From positions 1-59,671 of the forward strand of contig JAZUPD010000045.1 in the NCBI GenBank assembly GCA_045604985.1: a DNA stretch of 59,671 nucleotides, given 5' to 3'. A model generated the notes under the pieces. It was not told the origin of the DNA. It was given only the letters and a program-made list of their open reading frames with translations, and did no database searches. A program made the translations under genes and the position numbers. Position 1 is the first letter of the stretch. Each line of letters begins with the position of its first letter. Source of the stretch: SIG710 sp045604985. Its GTDB lineage: Bacteria; Bacillota; Clostridia; Oscillospirales; CAG-272. Positions 16,657-25,092 of the stretch are shown here, one piece after another.

Positions 16657-18266
16657 TATTTAAACATCTCCTTGTAATCTTCAATAATACAATAGTATTC
16701 GCCGTTTTTTTCGAGAATTATATCGCCATAGTTTTCTGTTGCAAGCTCGTTTATTTCGTCCGCAAGAGAGTCTAGCATTCTTCCCTTCTCTCTAGCCAGA
16801 CTTATCTGCTTCTCGAAATTTTCATCCATTGCGGCATTTATGAAGTCCATAAAAGGCGCAAGCACATCGTTCAGCTTTTCTTCATCGCAATCTGATGACG
16901 AAGAAAATTCAATAGGCTCAATATTTTTTGAAAGGATTTCTTTTTCATCATTTTCAAAAGCTTCAATCAAAATATTTGTGGTCTTCCATGATTCTTCTTC
17001 AATTTTCTTTGCGGAATCAATAGAAAAATCACGTTTTGGAAGCTCATACAGTTTGTCATAATCATGCTTTTCTTCAACTTTTTTTCGTGCAGACCTGCCG
17101 CCAAACTCCGCATCCATATAATCGTCAATATTTTTTCTGATATTTATGGGCAAGGAATAGACGGTGAGACGGGATTTAATACCCAGATATGCTCGAATCC
17201 TATTTTCGGTATGCTTGACAACATCACTTATAAGAAAACGCATCTCATGAGACCCGGATATGGAGCAATAAGACACCTCGATTCGGCATTTCACATCAGG
17301 AACACACAAAGCACCGGCAAAAGCCTCGCGTTTAAGCTCTCCCGCTCCTACGAAAATGCTTCCTCCAAGCGTCCCGAGAACTTTTATAAGTGCGCCTTTT
17401 ATATACTTTTCGTAAAGAGGGGTGTTTTCGTAATTTGCATATTTGCTTTTTTTCCAATCATAATTTGAACATAGTTTCAGAAGCGCATCGGCAAGCTCGC
17501 CGTCAGAAAAGATTTCATTTTTGCTCTTTCCTCCGCAAATATAAAGTTCTTTGAGATTTGAACTCTCGAGTGCGGTCTTATAGGCACTCCCTAGAATTTC
17601 GGAAGATGGAGAAAGTCGGTGCAATAGGCAAAAATCGGTCACCCATTCCTTGAGAAGTGAGTCGAGCTTTGGATATTTTGCCCGATACCCTTGCCACACA
17701 AAGCATAGTTGACAAAGAGCTTTTTCTTTATCAGGCTCAATATTTATCAGTTCAAAAATATAAAGCAAAATATAGCTATATGAAGCGGTAATTGGTTTTT
17801 GCCGCCTTATTTCACCTCTCATATAAAGGTAAAATTCAAGTTGCTCCGGATCAAGCTGTGAGTACTGAGGTACATAGGAAAAATATTGTGGTTCGAGACA
17901 TTTTTGTGCATCGGCATAAAGATATTTTATCCCATCTTCACGAAACGAAGAATAATATGTGAAATCATCTCGTTTAAAGATTTTTACATTTTTAATAAAG
18001 GGATTTTCGGGAGAATATTCGATAGACGGAGCCGGAGACTCAATCGGAGGCTTCACAAAGGATAAACGCCTTTCGTTTTCATCGGTGGGGCGGATCTCAA
18101 TGGTTTTAAACTTATCATCCGAGGTGCTTTCCTTTGCTTTTAAAATGACCTCAACGGGCGTTGTGTCATAGGTATGAACAGAAAATGAGGCAGTCCTCTT
18201 TTTTTGTGGCAAAAGCTTGTCTATATCCCAGAATTCATCAAGGGAGCTTTTGTCCTTCTTATCCAT
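16656..18266 (-). CDS. TerB-N/TerB-C domain protein
   Basis: This 536-residue cytoplasmic protein has a low-complexity N-terminus, a TerB-N domain at about residues 85-270 (pattern YSQLDPEQLEFYLYMRGEIR, SYSYILLYIFELIN, WQGYRAKYP), a variable middle, and a C-terminal TerB-C domain ending INELATENYGDIILE. TerB-N/TerB-C proteins are linked by comparative genomics to ATPase-helicase stress or defence systems, not to tellurite resistance as such. It has its own consensus promoter and is coupled to the BrxC/D-type ATPase. Its biochemical role is unknown. Confidence 0.85.
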   Translation of the reverse strand: MDKKDKSSLDEFWDIDKLLPQKKRTASFSVHTYDTTPVEVILKAKESTSDDKFKTIEIRPTDENERRLSFVKPPIESPAPSIEYSPENPFIKNVKIFKRDDFTYYSSFREDGIKYLYADAQKCLEPQYFSYVPQYSQLDPEQLEFYLYMRGEIRRQKPITASYSYILLYIFELINIEPDKEKALCQLCFVWQGYRAKYPKLDSLLKEWVTDFCLLHRLSPSSEILGSAYKTALESSNLKELYICGGKSKNEIFSDGELADALLKLCSNYDWKKSKYANYENTPLYEKYIKGALIKVLGTLGGSIFVGAGELKREAFAGALCVPDVKCRIEVSYCSISGSHEMRFLISDVVKHTENRIRAYLGIKSRLTVYSLPINIRKNIDDYMDAEFGGRSARKKVEEKHDYDKLYELPKRDFSIDSAKKIEEESWKTTNILIEAFENDEKEILSKNIEPIEFSSSSDCDEEKLNDVLAPFMDFINAAMDENFEKQISLAREKGRMLDSLADEINELATENYGDIILEKNGEYYCIIEDYKEMFK

Positions 18267-18293
18267 GATACCACCTCCAAAGGTTATTATATT

Positions 18294-18322
18294 ATTATAT
18301 CATTCCGCAAAGTTTTTGTCAA
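18294..18322 (-). promoter_or_regulatory. Promoter of the TerB-ATPase pair
   Basis: On the reverse strand TTGACA (18322-18317) and TATAAT (18299-18294) are 17 bases apart, 28 bases before the TerB-protein start. Confidence 0.85.
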
Positions 18323-18356
18323 GGCAAAGGAAAAAATAGAAATTTTTCAACTACTA

Positions 18357-18385
18357 TTGAAAAAAACGCTTTTGCGTGGTATAAT
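18357..18385 (+). promoter_or_regulatory. Promoter of ddh
   Basis: TTGAAA (18357-18362) and TATAAT (18380-18385) with 17-base spacing, divergent from the TerB promoter. Confidence 0.75.
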
Positions 18386-18419
18386 TATACGGAAAATATT
18401 TCACAAGAGGTGAACTTTC

Positions 18420-19412
18420 TTGAAAAACCCAATAAAAATCGCCATTCTTGGCTATGGCAACCTTGGCAAAGGCACAGAGCTTGCCATAAGAAACTGCCCC
18501 GATATGAAGCTCGTAGCTTTCTTCACCCGAAGAGACCCCTCAGCACTAAAAACGCTCACCCCATCCGTCCCTGTTTATTCGGTTGAAAAGGTCATGGAAA
18601 TGAAGGACGAGATAGATGTTTTGATCCTCTGCGGCGGAAGTGCTAAGGATCTTCCTTTCCAAAGCCCCCTCTATGCCGAGTATTTTAACATAGTTGACAG
18701 CTTTGATACCCATGCAAAAATCCCGGAGCATTTTTCAAACTGCGACGCAAGCGCAAAAAAAGGCGGCAAAACCGCTATTATTTCTGCGGGATGGGATCCC
18801 GGAGTTTTCAGCCTCATAAGAATGCTTGGCGGTGCTATACTTCCAATGGGCAAGGATTATACCTTCTGGGGAAAGGGTGTTAGTCAAGGTCATTCGGATG
18901 CAATAAGAAGAATTGAGGGCGTTCTTGATGCAAAGCAATATACGATACCCGTCACAGAAGCTATAGAAAAGGTCAGATGCGGAGAGACCCTCGAACTTTC
19001 CGCAAGAGAAAAGCATATAAGAGAATGCTTTGTTGTGGCAGAAGAACACGCTGACAAGGCTCGTATTGAAAACGAGATAAAGACGATGCCCAATTACTTT
19101 GCCGATTATGACACTATCGTTCATTTCATAAGTGCAGAGGAGCTCAAAAGAGACCACAGCGGTATTCCACATGGCGGCTTCGTTATCAGGAGCGGCAGAA
19201 CAGGCGAGAGCGGAGAAACCAAGCATATTATGGAGTTTTCTTTAAATCTCGAATCTAACCCCGAGTATACTTCAAGCGTTCTCGTCTGCTTCGCAAGAGC
19301 GGCTTACAGGATGAATAAGGAAGGCTTTGTCGGAGCAAAAACGATTTTAGATATTCCTCCCGCATATTTCTCACCAAAAGAATCCGAAGAGCTTATCCGT
19401 GAGCTTTTATAA
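18420..19412 (+). CDS. ddh: meso-Diaminopimelate D-dehydrogenase
   Basis: The 330-residue NADPH enzyme converts tetrahydrodipicolinate directly to meso-DAP, by-passing the succinylase/acetylase steps. Marks are the dinucleotide motif ILGYGNLGKG, SAGWDPGVFSL, and FWGKGVSQGHSDAIRRI, all typical of Ddh. The start is a TTG at 18420 with an AAGAGGTG site (about 18405-18412); no in-frame ATG fits. With dapA at 3896 this gives a short lysine and cell-wall DAP route. Confidence 0.95.
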   Translation: MKNPIKIAILGYGNLGKGTELAIRNCPDMKLVAFFTRRDPSALKTLTPSVPVYSVEKVMEMKDEIDVLILCGGSAKDLPFQSPLYAEYFNIVDSFDTHAKIPEHFSNCDASAKKGGKTAIISAGWDPGVFSLIRMLGGAILPMGKDYTFWGKGVSQGHSDAIRRIEGVLDAKQYTIPVTEAIEKVRCGETLELSAREKHIRECFVVAEEHADKARIENEIKTMPNYFADYDTIVHFISAEELKRDHSGIPHGGFVIRSGRTGESGETKHIMEFSLNLESNPEYTSSVLVCFARAAYRMNKEGFVGAKTILDIPPAYFSPKESEELIRELL

Positions 19413-19499
19413 GATGCGATAAAGCAACTCGGCACAAAAACATTTGCTCCGCCTTATCATTATCGTTAATTGTCGGTGCGAAAACTAACTTATATATAA

Positions 19500-19528
19500 A
19501 AAAACAAGGTCGACAAGACCTTGTTTTT
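19500..19528. terminator. Bidirectional terminator between ddh and the ImmA gene
   Basis: AACAAGGTC and GACCTTGTT form a 9-bp stem with flanking A and T runs, so it can end both the ddh transcript and the convergent XRE-ImmA transcript. Bases 19413-19499 show nothing else. Confidence 0.85.
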
Positions 19529-20041
19529 TTATATATATTCTCTTAAAAAGCGGGAATCAGAAAGCTGTGGCTCAAGAATATCATAACCGCGACTCTTCAT
19601 TATCCTGCACTTAAAATCAACAAGCTCATTTGGGACGAAAAGTGCGCTTGCGATATGAAAAAAAGAGTTGTTTTTGTGTTCAAGTATATCCTCATCGCTT
19701 ATAAGAAGCTCAGCGGCAAAGAGATTTGCCTCATATTCCGTAGGCGTTGTTGAATCGAACAGGGTGATTTCGTGAAATGCACGGCTCGCAGCGATCCTGT
19801 CGTGAAGAATTGCGTGTCCAAGCTCGTGGGCGCAAAGAACCTTTTTTATATTTTCATCTGCAGAAGAATTTATAACTATATTTTTTATCCTCGACTGACA
19901 AAAATAATAAGCCTTTATGCCTCCAAGCTCATGATATCTTATTCTGATATCCAATTCCTCGCAGATTTTGAAGGGATCCCTCGACATTGTGCGGTGAATT
20001 ACCTCTTCAACAGCACCGATAATACGATTTACTGTCGACAT
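19529..20041 (-). CDS. ImmA/IrrE-family metallopeptidase
   Basis: A 170-residue protein with the zinc motif HELGHAILHD near residue 92 and the glutamate-bearing EYEANLFAAELLI downstream, the pattern of ImmA/IrrE (DUF955) proteases. Such enzymes cleave a partner XRE repressor in response to a signal: ImmA acts on ImmR (ICEBs1) and IrrE on DdrO (Deinococcus DNA damage). Its gene overlaps the stop of the XRE repressor by one base (TGATG). The pair sits divergent from a Y-family polymerase, so a damage-response role is a reasonable inference. Confidence 0.9.
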   Translation of the reverse strand: MSTVNRIIGAVEEVIHRTMSRDPFKICEELDIRIRYHELGGIKAYYFCQSRIKNIVINSSADENIKKVLCAHELGHAILHDRIAASRAFHEITLFDSTTPTEYEANLFAAELLISDEDILEHKNNSFFHIASALFVPNELVDFKCRIMKSRGYDILEPQLSDSRFLREYI

Positions 20042-20490
20042 CAGTTCATCTTCCTTCTACTTTTTCTCTTTCTTGGTGCGAATTTCGCACGTGCCTCTTC
20101 TTTGGAGTCGAGATAAACCTCCATTATAGAACGAAAGAACAGATCCTTTGCCTCGTCATCAAGCTCTCCGCCCGCAAAAAGCGCAGACGCTCTTGTCAGC
20201 ACCTCGCTTGCTTCTCTTGCGCCCTTTATTCCATACTCGTTTTTTACATTTGCAAGGAAAATATCCTTATCAACATCCATTTCCTTGTCGTCTTCCTCCT
20301 CGCTCATGAGGTATCCAACCGAGACGCAGAGTGCCTCAGCTATCTTTTTTAAGTTCCCCATTCTCGGCATAGTTCCCATTTGCTCATATGTATAAAGAGA
20401 TCTCTCCGAGATGCCTGTCTTTTCCGCAAGCTCGGTCTGCGAAAGATCCAGAGCAATGCGTGCTTGCCTTACTTTTTCACCAAACGTCAT
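20041..20490 (-). CDS. XRE-family repressor paired with ImmA/IrrE protease
   Basis: From the ATG at 20490 (GGAGGAAT site at 20494-20501) the protein has 149 residues. The HTH spans about residues 4-60 (LSQTELAEKTGISERSLYTY, IAEALCVSVGYLM), followed by an acidic linker (EEEDDKEMDVDKD), a helical region, and a basic tail RKRKSRRK. The open frame continues 12 codons upstream but without a ribosome binding site. It probably binds the three identical repeats in 20504-20575 and represses both itself and the divergent polymerase. The linker or tail may be where the protease cuts. Confidence 0.85.
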   Translation of the reverse strand: MTFGEKVRQARIALDLSQTELAEKTGISERSLYTYEQMGTMPRMGNLKKIAEALCVSVGYLMSEEEDDKEMDVDKDIFLANVKNEYGIKGAREASEVLTRASALFAGGELDDEAKDLFFRSIMEVYLDSKEEARAKFAPRKRKSRRKMN

Positions 20491-20503
20491 AAATTCCTCC
20501 GCT

Positions 20504-20594
20504 AACTTCCGATTACCTGTTGACAAACTTCCGATTATCGTGTATAATGATTATACTGCAACTAACTTCCGATTAACATTTTACCACGGAAGTT
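20504..20594. promoter_or_regulatory. Operator array between the XRE repressor and the polymerase
   Basis: Three exact copies of AACTTCCGATTA lie at 20504-20515, 20526-20537 and 20564-20575, and an inverted partial copy CGGAAGTT at 20587-20594. Copy 2 fills the spacer of the polymerase promoter, starting directly after its -35 box. Copy 3 lies in the spacer of a candidate reverse-strand promoter (TATAAT at 20556-20551). This layout is expected of a repressor that shuts both genes. Confidence 0.85.
20520..20548 (+). promoter_or_regulatory. Promoter of the Y-family polymerase gene
   Basis: Perfect TTGACA (20520-20525) and TATAAT (20543-20548) with a 17-base spacer. A fully consensus promoter on a mutagenic polymerase makes tight repression necessary. 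Confidence 0.9.
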
Positions 20595-20633
20595 TTGTTT
20601 TGTCAAGTACTTTTCGGAAGGAGACTCTTTTTT

Positions 20634-21857
20634 ATGGAACGCACGATACTTCACTGCGACCTTAATAATTTTTACGCAAGCTGTGAATGTATGCTTAACC
20701 CTTCTATAAAGGATAAGCCCGTTGCCGTTTGCGGAAGCGTTGAGGATCGCCACGGAATTGTGCTTGCAAAAAATTATTATGCCAAAAGTTGTGGTGTACA
20801 GACCGCAGAAACTGTTTGGAGCGCACTTGCAAAATGCCCCAAGCTCGTTATCGTTAAGCCTCGTTTTGATATATATATTAAGTATTCAAGGCTTGTTAAG
20901 AGTATATATACCGATTATACTGACAAGGTCGAGTCCTTCGGGCTTGACGAATGCTGGCTCGACATAAGCGGAAAAAGTATAGACGAGAAAAAGGCATTTT
21001 CAATAGCAAATGAGATAAAAGAAAGAGTAAAAAAAGAAACAGGACTCACCATTTCCGTAGGCGTTTCCTTTAACAAGGTGTTTGCAAAACTGGGAAGCGA
21101 CATGAAAAAACCCGATGCGGTAACGATGATAACAAGAGAGAACTTCAAAGAAAAAATATGGCAGCTTCCTGCTTCGGATCTTTTGGGTGTAGGAAGAAGC
21201 ACGAAAAAGCTACTTGATAAATATAACATAAACACGATCGGTAACATTGCCGCAACGCCAAAGAGCTTTTTCAAAGTTAAAATGGGAAAAAACGGTGCAA
21301 GACTTTGGGAAAATGCAAATGGAAACGACGATTCTCCCATAATCGAAACAGAATGCTATATCCCGGCAAAATCCGTCGGTCACGGAATGACCACAAGAAA
21401 TGATCTAACCACCCTTGATGATGTTTGGACCACCATGTTGCTCCTCACTCAGGATATAGGATATAGTCTTAAGATAAACAAACAAAAGGCCTGCGGAGTT
21501 ACGGTGAGCATAAGAGACTGCAAGCTCTCGTCAAGGCAATGGCAATGCAGACTCCCTATTCCAACGGGAAGCTCTATAAATTTAGCCAAGGCAGCATTCT
21601 CACTTTTTAAAAGCTCATACGGATGGGAAAATCCGCTGCGTTCCGTTACCGTAACCGCTATAAATCTCGTTTCTGCCGATATGCCGACTCAACTGAATAT
21701 TTTTGACGACAACAGAAAATTTGAACGTATAGAACGGCTTGAGGAGTGTGCATATGAGGTGAGAGACCGATTCGGAATGGATTCTCTTGTGCCTGCGGCA
21801 CTTTTGGGTTGCGAAAAATTCACAGAAAAAACAAGCTTTTTGCCGAGACAATGGTGA
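20634..21857 (+). CDS. Y-family DNA polymerase (DinB/UmuC type)
   Basis: The 407-residue protein starts MERTILHCDLNNFYASCE, the metal-binding palm motif of translesion polymerases, followed by SVEDRHGIVLAKNYYAK and the second acidic motif ESFGLDECWLDISG. HhH-like segments lie near residues 175-200, then a little-finger domain. QLNIF near residue 350 fits a beta-clamp binding peptide. The ATG at 20634 with a GGAAGGAG site (20616-20623) is preferred over an earlier in-frame start at 20595. Such enzymes copy past lesions with low fidelity. It closely follows the operator array of the divergent XRE-ImmA pair. Confidence 0.93.
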   Translation: MERTILHCDLNNFYASCECMLNPSIKDKPVAVCGSVEDRHGIVLAKNYYAKSCGVQTAETVWSALAKCPKLVIVKPRFDIYIKYSRLVKSIYTDYTDKVESFGLDECWLDISGKSIDEKKAFSIANEIKERVKKETGLTISVGVSFNKVFAKLGSDMKKPDAVTMITRENFKEKIWQLPASDLLGVGRSTKKLLDKYNINTIGNIAATPKSFFKVKMGKNGARLWENANGNDDSPIIETECYIPAKSVGHGMTTRNDLTTLDDVWTTMLLLTQDIGYSLKINKQKACGVTVSIRDCKLSSRQWQCRLPIPTGSSINLAKAAFSLFKSSYGWENPLRSVTVTAINLVSADMPTQLNIFDDNRKFERIERLEECAYEVRDRFGMDSLVPAALLGCEKFTEKTSFLPRQW

Positions 21858-21937
21858 TTTTTTTCGATCTGTACTTGCAAAAACACCTGATCAGGTTTAT
21901 AATGTATATATAAAAAAATAAAAAAGTAGGTTTTTGT

Positions 21938-22798
21938 ATGAATATAAACAAATGGATCGCAAAAAATACCGAATCTCTTTCGGGTAAAAGGATTGCTATC
22001 TCAGGCTCGACAGGCGGTATTGGCAAAGAAATATGTAGGTATCTTCTGAAGCTCAGAGCTTCACTTGCTCTTATCGACAGAAACCAAAAACGGTCCGATG
22101 ACCTTGTCAAAATTCTCAAAACAGAATTTCCTTCAGCCGATATCACCCAAATAATAGCCGATATGGAAAATATAAATTCCGTCAAATCGGCTTGCGAGAA
22201 GCTTGAGAGCATGCGAATATACGCCTTGATTTTAAATGCGGGAGCATATAGCATCCCCAGACATAAATGCTCCACCGGATATGACAACGTGTTTCAGATC
22301 AATTTTGTGTCTCCGTATTATATGGCCCGCAAGCTTGAAGATCATGTAGAAAAGATAGTTGCCGTCGGAAGCATTGCTCACAATTATTCCAGCATAAAAG
22401 AGAATGATATTGATTTTTGCGGAGAGAAAAAAGCAAGTCTCGTTTATGGAAATGCAAAAAGATATCTTACATATTCCCTTCTTGGAGCGTTTGAAAACAA
22501 ACCAACAAAACTTTCGATAGCTCACCCCGGAATAACCTTTACGGGAATCACAAATCACTATCCAAAGCTTGTTTTTGCCCTTATCAAGCATCCTATGAAG
22601 GTCATTTTTATGAAGCCGAGGGTTGCTTGTCTCAGTATTTTGCTGGGTATTTTCGAGCATACGAAAAAATCAAGCTGGATAGGTCCCGCTTTGTTTGATA
22701 TATGGGGAAAACCTAAAAAGAAGATTTTGATGACCGCTTCCAAAGAAGAACAGAAATTCATTTGCGAAACCGCCGAAAGAATATACAAAGAATTATGA
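21938..22798 (+). CDS. Short-chain dehydrogenase/reductase
   Basis: The 286-residue protein has the SDR Rossmann motif SGSTGGIG (residues about 23-30), LNAGAY (NAG block), and the active-site YGNAK with an upstream Ser in VAVGSIAH. The C-terminal part after about residue 200 is atypical, with a hydrophobic stretch. The substrate is unknown. The stop overlaps the start of sfsA (ATGA). Confidence 0.85.
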   Translation: MNINKWIAKNTESLSGKRIAISGSTGGIGKEICRYLLKLRASLALIDRNQKRSDDLVKILKTEFPSADITQIIADMENINSVKSACEKLESMRIYALILNAGAYSIPRHKCSTGYDNVFQINFVSPYYMARKLEDHVEKIVAVGSIAHNYSSIKENDIDFCGEKKASLVYGNAKRYLTYSLLGAFENKPTKLSIAHPGITFTGITNHYPKLVFALIKHPMKVIFMKPRVACLSILLGIFEHTKKSSWIGPALFDIWGKPKKKILMTASKEEQKFICETAERIYKEL

Positions 22799-23517
22799 GA
22801 TACAAAAATATTAAAAACGGAATTTTCATTGATAGGCCAAACCGATTTATTGCAAGAGTGCTTGTTGATGACAAAGATGAGATGGTTCATGTCAAAAACA
22901 CAGGAAGATGTAGAGAGTTACTTACTAAAGGCGCAACGGTTTATCTCGAAAAATCAGAAAACCCAAACAGAAAAACAAAATACGATCTTATTGCCATAGA
23001 AAAAATATGCGATAACGGCAAAAAAATACTCATAAATATTGATTCTGTTGCCCCAAACGAAGCAGCATTTGAATGGATAACGAAATGCGGTATTTTTTCG
23101 GAGAATGCAACGGTTAAAAGAGAGGTGTTTTTCTGCGATTCCCGCTTTGATCTCTATGTTTGTGACGGTGAAAGACTCGCATTTATTGAGGTCAAAGGAG
23201 TTACTCTTGAAAACAACGGCAAAGCAATGTTTCCCGATGCACCAACGGAGAGAGGGGTCAAGCATCTTTCCTCGCTTGTGAAGTGTATTTCAGAGGGTTA
23301 TGAAGCATATGTGTTATTTGTTATACAAATGAAAAGTGTCCACTCATTTGAACCGAATGACGCCATGCACAAAAAATTTGGAGACGCTTTGCGATTGGCA
23401 AAAAAATCAGGAGTTAAAATTTTAGCAAGAGACTGTATCGTAACACCCGATTCGCTGACTATTGATGAAGAAATCGAAGTTAGACTATTTGATAAAATAA
23501 TAAAGACCGAGATTTGA
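22795..23517 (+). CDS. sfsA: SfsA family protein
   Basis: The 240-residue protein has the SfsA pattern: FIARVLVDDKDEMVHVKNTGRC near the start, RFDLYV, LAFIEVKGVTLE, and FPDAPTERGVKHL. SfsA was named for sugar fermentation stimulation in E. coli; its core resembles a nuclease fold (the Asp and Glu-x-Lys in DLY...IEVK), and DNA binding has been proposed. The ATG at 22795 overlaps the SDR stop, giving normal length; an earlier start inside the SDR gene is unlikely. Confidence 0.92.
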   Translation: MRYKNIKNGIFIDRPNRFIARVLVDDKDEMVHVKNTGRCRELLTKGATVYLEKSENPNRKTKYDLIAIEKICDNGKKILINIDSVAPNEAAFEWITKCGIFSENATVKREVFFCDSRFDLYVCDGERLAFIEVKGVTLENNGKAMFPDAPTERGVKHLSSLVKCISEGYEAYVLFVIQMKSVHSFEPNDAMHKKFGDALRLAKKSGVKILARDCIVTPDSLTIDEEIEVRLFDKIIKTEI

Positions 23518-23531
23518 GCATCTCGGTCTTT
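23502..23531. terminator. Terminator of the SDR-sfsA operon
   Basis: AAAGACCGAGAT pairs with ATCTCGGTCTTT around a TTGAGC loop that contains the sfsA stop codon; T-runs on both strands allow use by the convergent AlbA-domain gene. Confidence 0.85.
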
Positions 23532-24929
23532 TTATGATTTTAATCTGTAATAATAGCTCTTCCCCTTTTTTTCGAATATCAAAATCCCCTCAAATGACAG
23601 TGCTCGCAAAATTTCCATTGCCTTTTCTTTTTTGATTCCGAGAAGCGAAGCAATATCCGAGCTTGTGACCTCGATTTTTTCGGTTATATAGTCTATCACA
23701 GCTCGTTTTCTGCTGTCAATTAGTGCTTCTGTGCCATCAAAATCATCTGAGTCTGCGCCAAAATTCAAAATTACCGTAACGGTATCGGGAGAAAAGCTCT
23801 CAAGAACCTTTGGCGGACGCCACCCTTTCTTTTTCCATACCGAATAAATCCCTTTAACGCCACCGGAGCCTATTGAAGCAAGCCCAAGTATCCTTGCAAT
23901 AACCTCATTTCTTCTGTCAGTAATCCCACCTCCAAGAATGGATTCTCTTGAAAAACGCAGAGCCCCGGGATTTGATACTGTAAGACGATCTACCGAACAT
24001 TCTATACCGATACTTACTCTTGAACGATAATCCGAATGTATCATTGCATTGGCAATGGCTTCTGAGATAGCATCAAAAACAGTTTTTTTCTCATTCGCCT
24101 TCATACAAAACGCAGATAAATTCTTCATTATTATTTTTTCCGCCGTCAGATACAGCTCAAAGAGATTTTCGGCTTCGTATTTCACATTTGTTTCTCCTTC
24201 ATTTTCTGTAAAACTTGGAGAAAAGAACGGAAAATATTTTTTTATCTTATCTTTTTTACCAAACATAAGAAGTAAAGCGATATTTATGACAGACGTACCG
24301 TTATCCCGCCTTTGGAATACTCCTGACGAAATCAAAAGCTCCTCTATCGTAATATCAGAAATATCTCTGACAAGAGCAACTTTTTTTCTGTACTTTTCAA
24401 GTGTATCCACAGAAAGATCGGAAAAATCAAGGTCATCACACTGCACAGAATCGGCGGATATCCGTTCCGAATCGCGCCTCATGCTCTCTATCTCCTCTGC
24501 TTTACATCTGTAATCACCCTCTCCGCCGCGCCTATATGTTCCGCTCGTGATATTTCCGTCAATATATACAGGCTTATCAAAACGATTGGCTTTTGGAATA
24601 TTTATAGCAATGAAACTCTTTCCATTATATTTTTCAATAGTGATATCTCGATCGGAAAGAATATTTACACTAACTTTCTGCTTGTCTTTAAGCATTTTTT
24701 TGAATTTTTCGATCATTCCTTCGGGGTCCGGCAGGTCAATAACATGAAAACTTTTGTCCTTATATTCCTCTACTCCGAGCAGAATTACGCCGCCAAGAGT
24801 ATTGGCAAAAGCTGAATATGTTTCCCATATGCTCTCCGGCAAACCTCCGAGGGCTTTTTTTGCTTCGATCCTGTTATTTTCTCTGTATTTTTCAACATTT
24901 TTAATATCTATCAAAAAAAGCACCCCCAT
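23532..24929 (-). CDS. AlbA_2/Schlafen-domain ATP-binding protein
   Basis: A 465-residue protein with an N-terminal AlbA_2 (Schlafen-like) domain (EAKKALGGLPESIWETYSAF, NTLGGVILLGVEE, FIAINIPKANRFDKPVYI), a middle GHKL-type ATP-binding region (SEAIANAMIHSDY, VSNPGALRF), and a C-terminal winged-helix about residues 400-465. Such proteins are called putative transcriptional regulators or ATP-dependent helicases, and some act in phage defence. The first ATG is at 24929, but a TTG at 24914 after GGGGGTG has a better ribosome binding site. The role is unproven. Confidence 0.85.
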   Translation of the reverse strand: MGVLFLIDIKNVEKYRENNRIEAKKALGGLPESIWETYSAFANTLGGVILLGVEEYKDKSFHVIDLPDPEGMIEKFKKMLKDKQKVSVNILSDRDITIEKYNGKSFIAINIPKANRFDKPVYIDGNITSGTYRRGGEGDYRCKAEEIESMRRDSERISADSVQCDDLDFSDLSVDTLEKYRKKVALVRDISDITIEELLISSGVFQRRDNGTSVINIALLLMFGKKDKIKKYFPFFSPSFTENEGETNVKYEAENLFELYLTAEKIIMKNLSAFCMKANEKKTVFDAISEAIANAMIHSDYRSRVSIGIECSVDRLTVSNPGALRFSRESILGGGITDRRNEVIARILGLASIGSGGVKGIYSVWKKKGWRPPKVLESFSPDTVTVILNFGADSDDFDGTEALIDSRKRAVIDYITEKIEVTSSDIASLLGIKKEKAMEILRALSFEGILIFEKKGKSYYYRLKS

Positions 24930-25067
24930 CTCTAATATAAGTATAACAGATTTTCATCAAACATTCAACAAAAATCGTCTAAATAATTAAGATGTTTTTT
25001 ATTGCTATAATACCCCTTTGAATTAAAACACACGAGGTAAACCTGCATCTTACATTTTCTGAAATAT

Positions 25068-25092
25068 AAAAAAGGACTTTTCAGTCCTTTTT
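25068..25092 (-). terminator. Terminator of the AlkD-like gene
   Basis: AAAAAAGGACT/AGTCCTTTTTT with a TTTC loop overlaps the stop codon. The gap 24930-25067 is otherwise empty. Confidence 0.8.

Noticed and set aside
16656..18266. Calling the TerB-domain gene a tellurite resistance gene
   Set aside because: No terC, terD or terZ neighbours are present and TerB-N/TerB-C proteins are a separate group paired with ATPases.
20504..20575. LexA/SOS boxes upstream of the polymerase
   Set aside because: The repeats AACTTCCGATTA do not match the Gram-positive GAACN4GTTC type box and are direct repeats.
20504..20575. CRISPR-like array
   Set aside because: Only three short 12-base repeats with unequal spacers and no cas genes.
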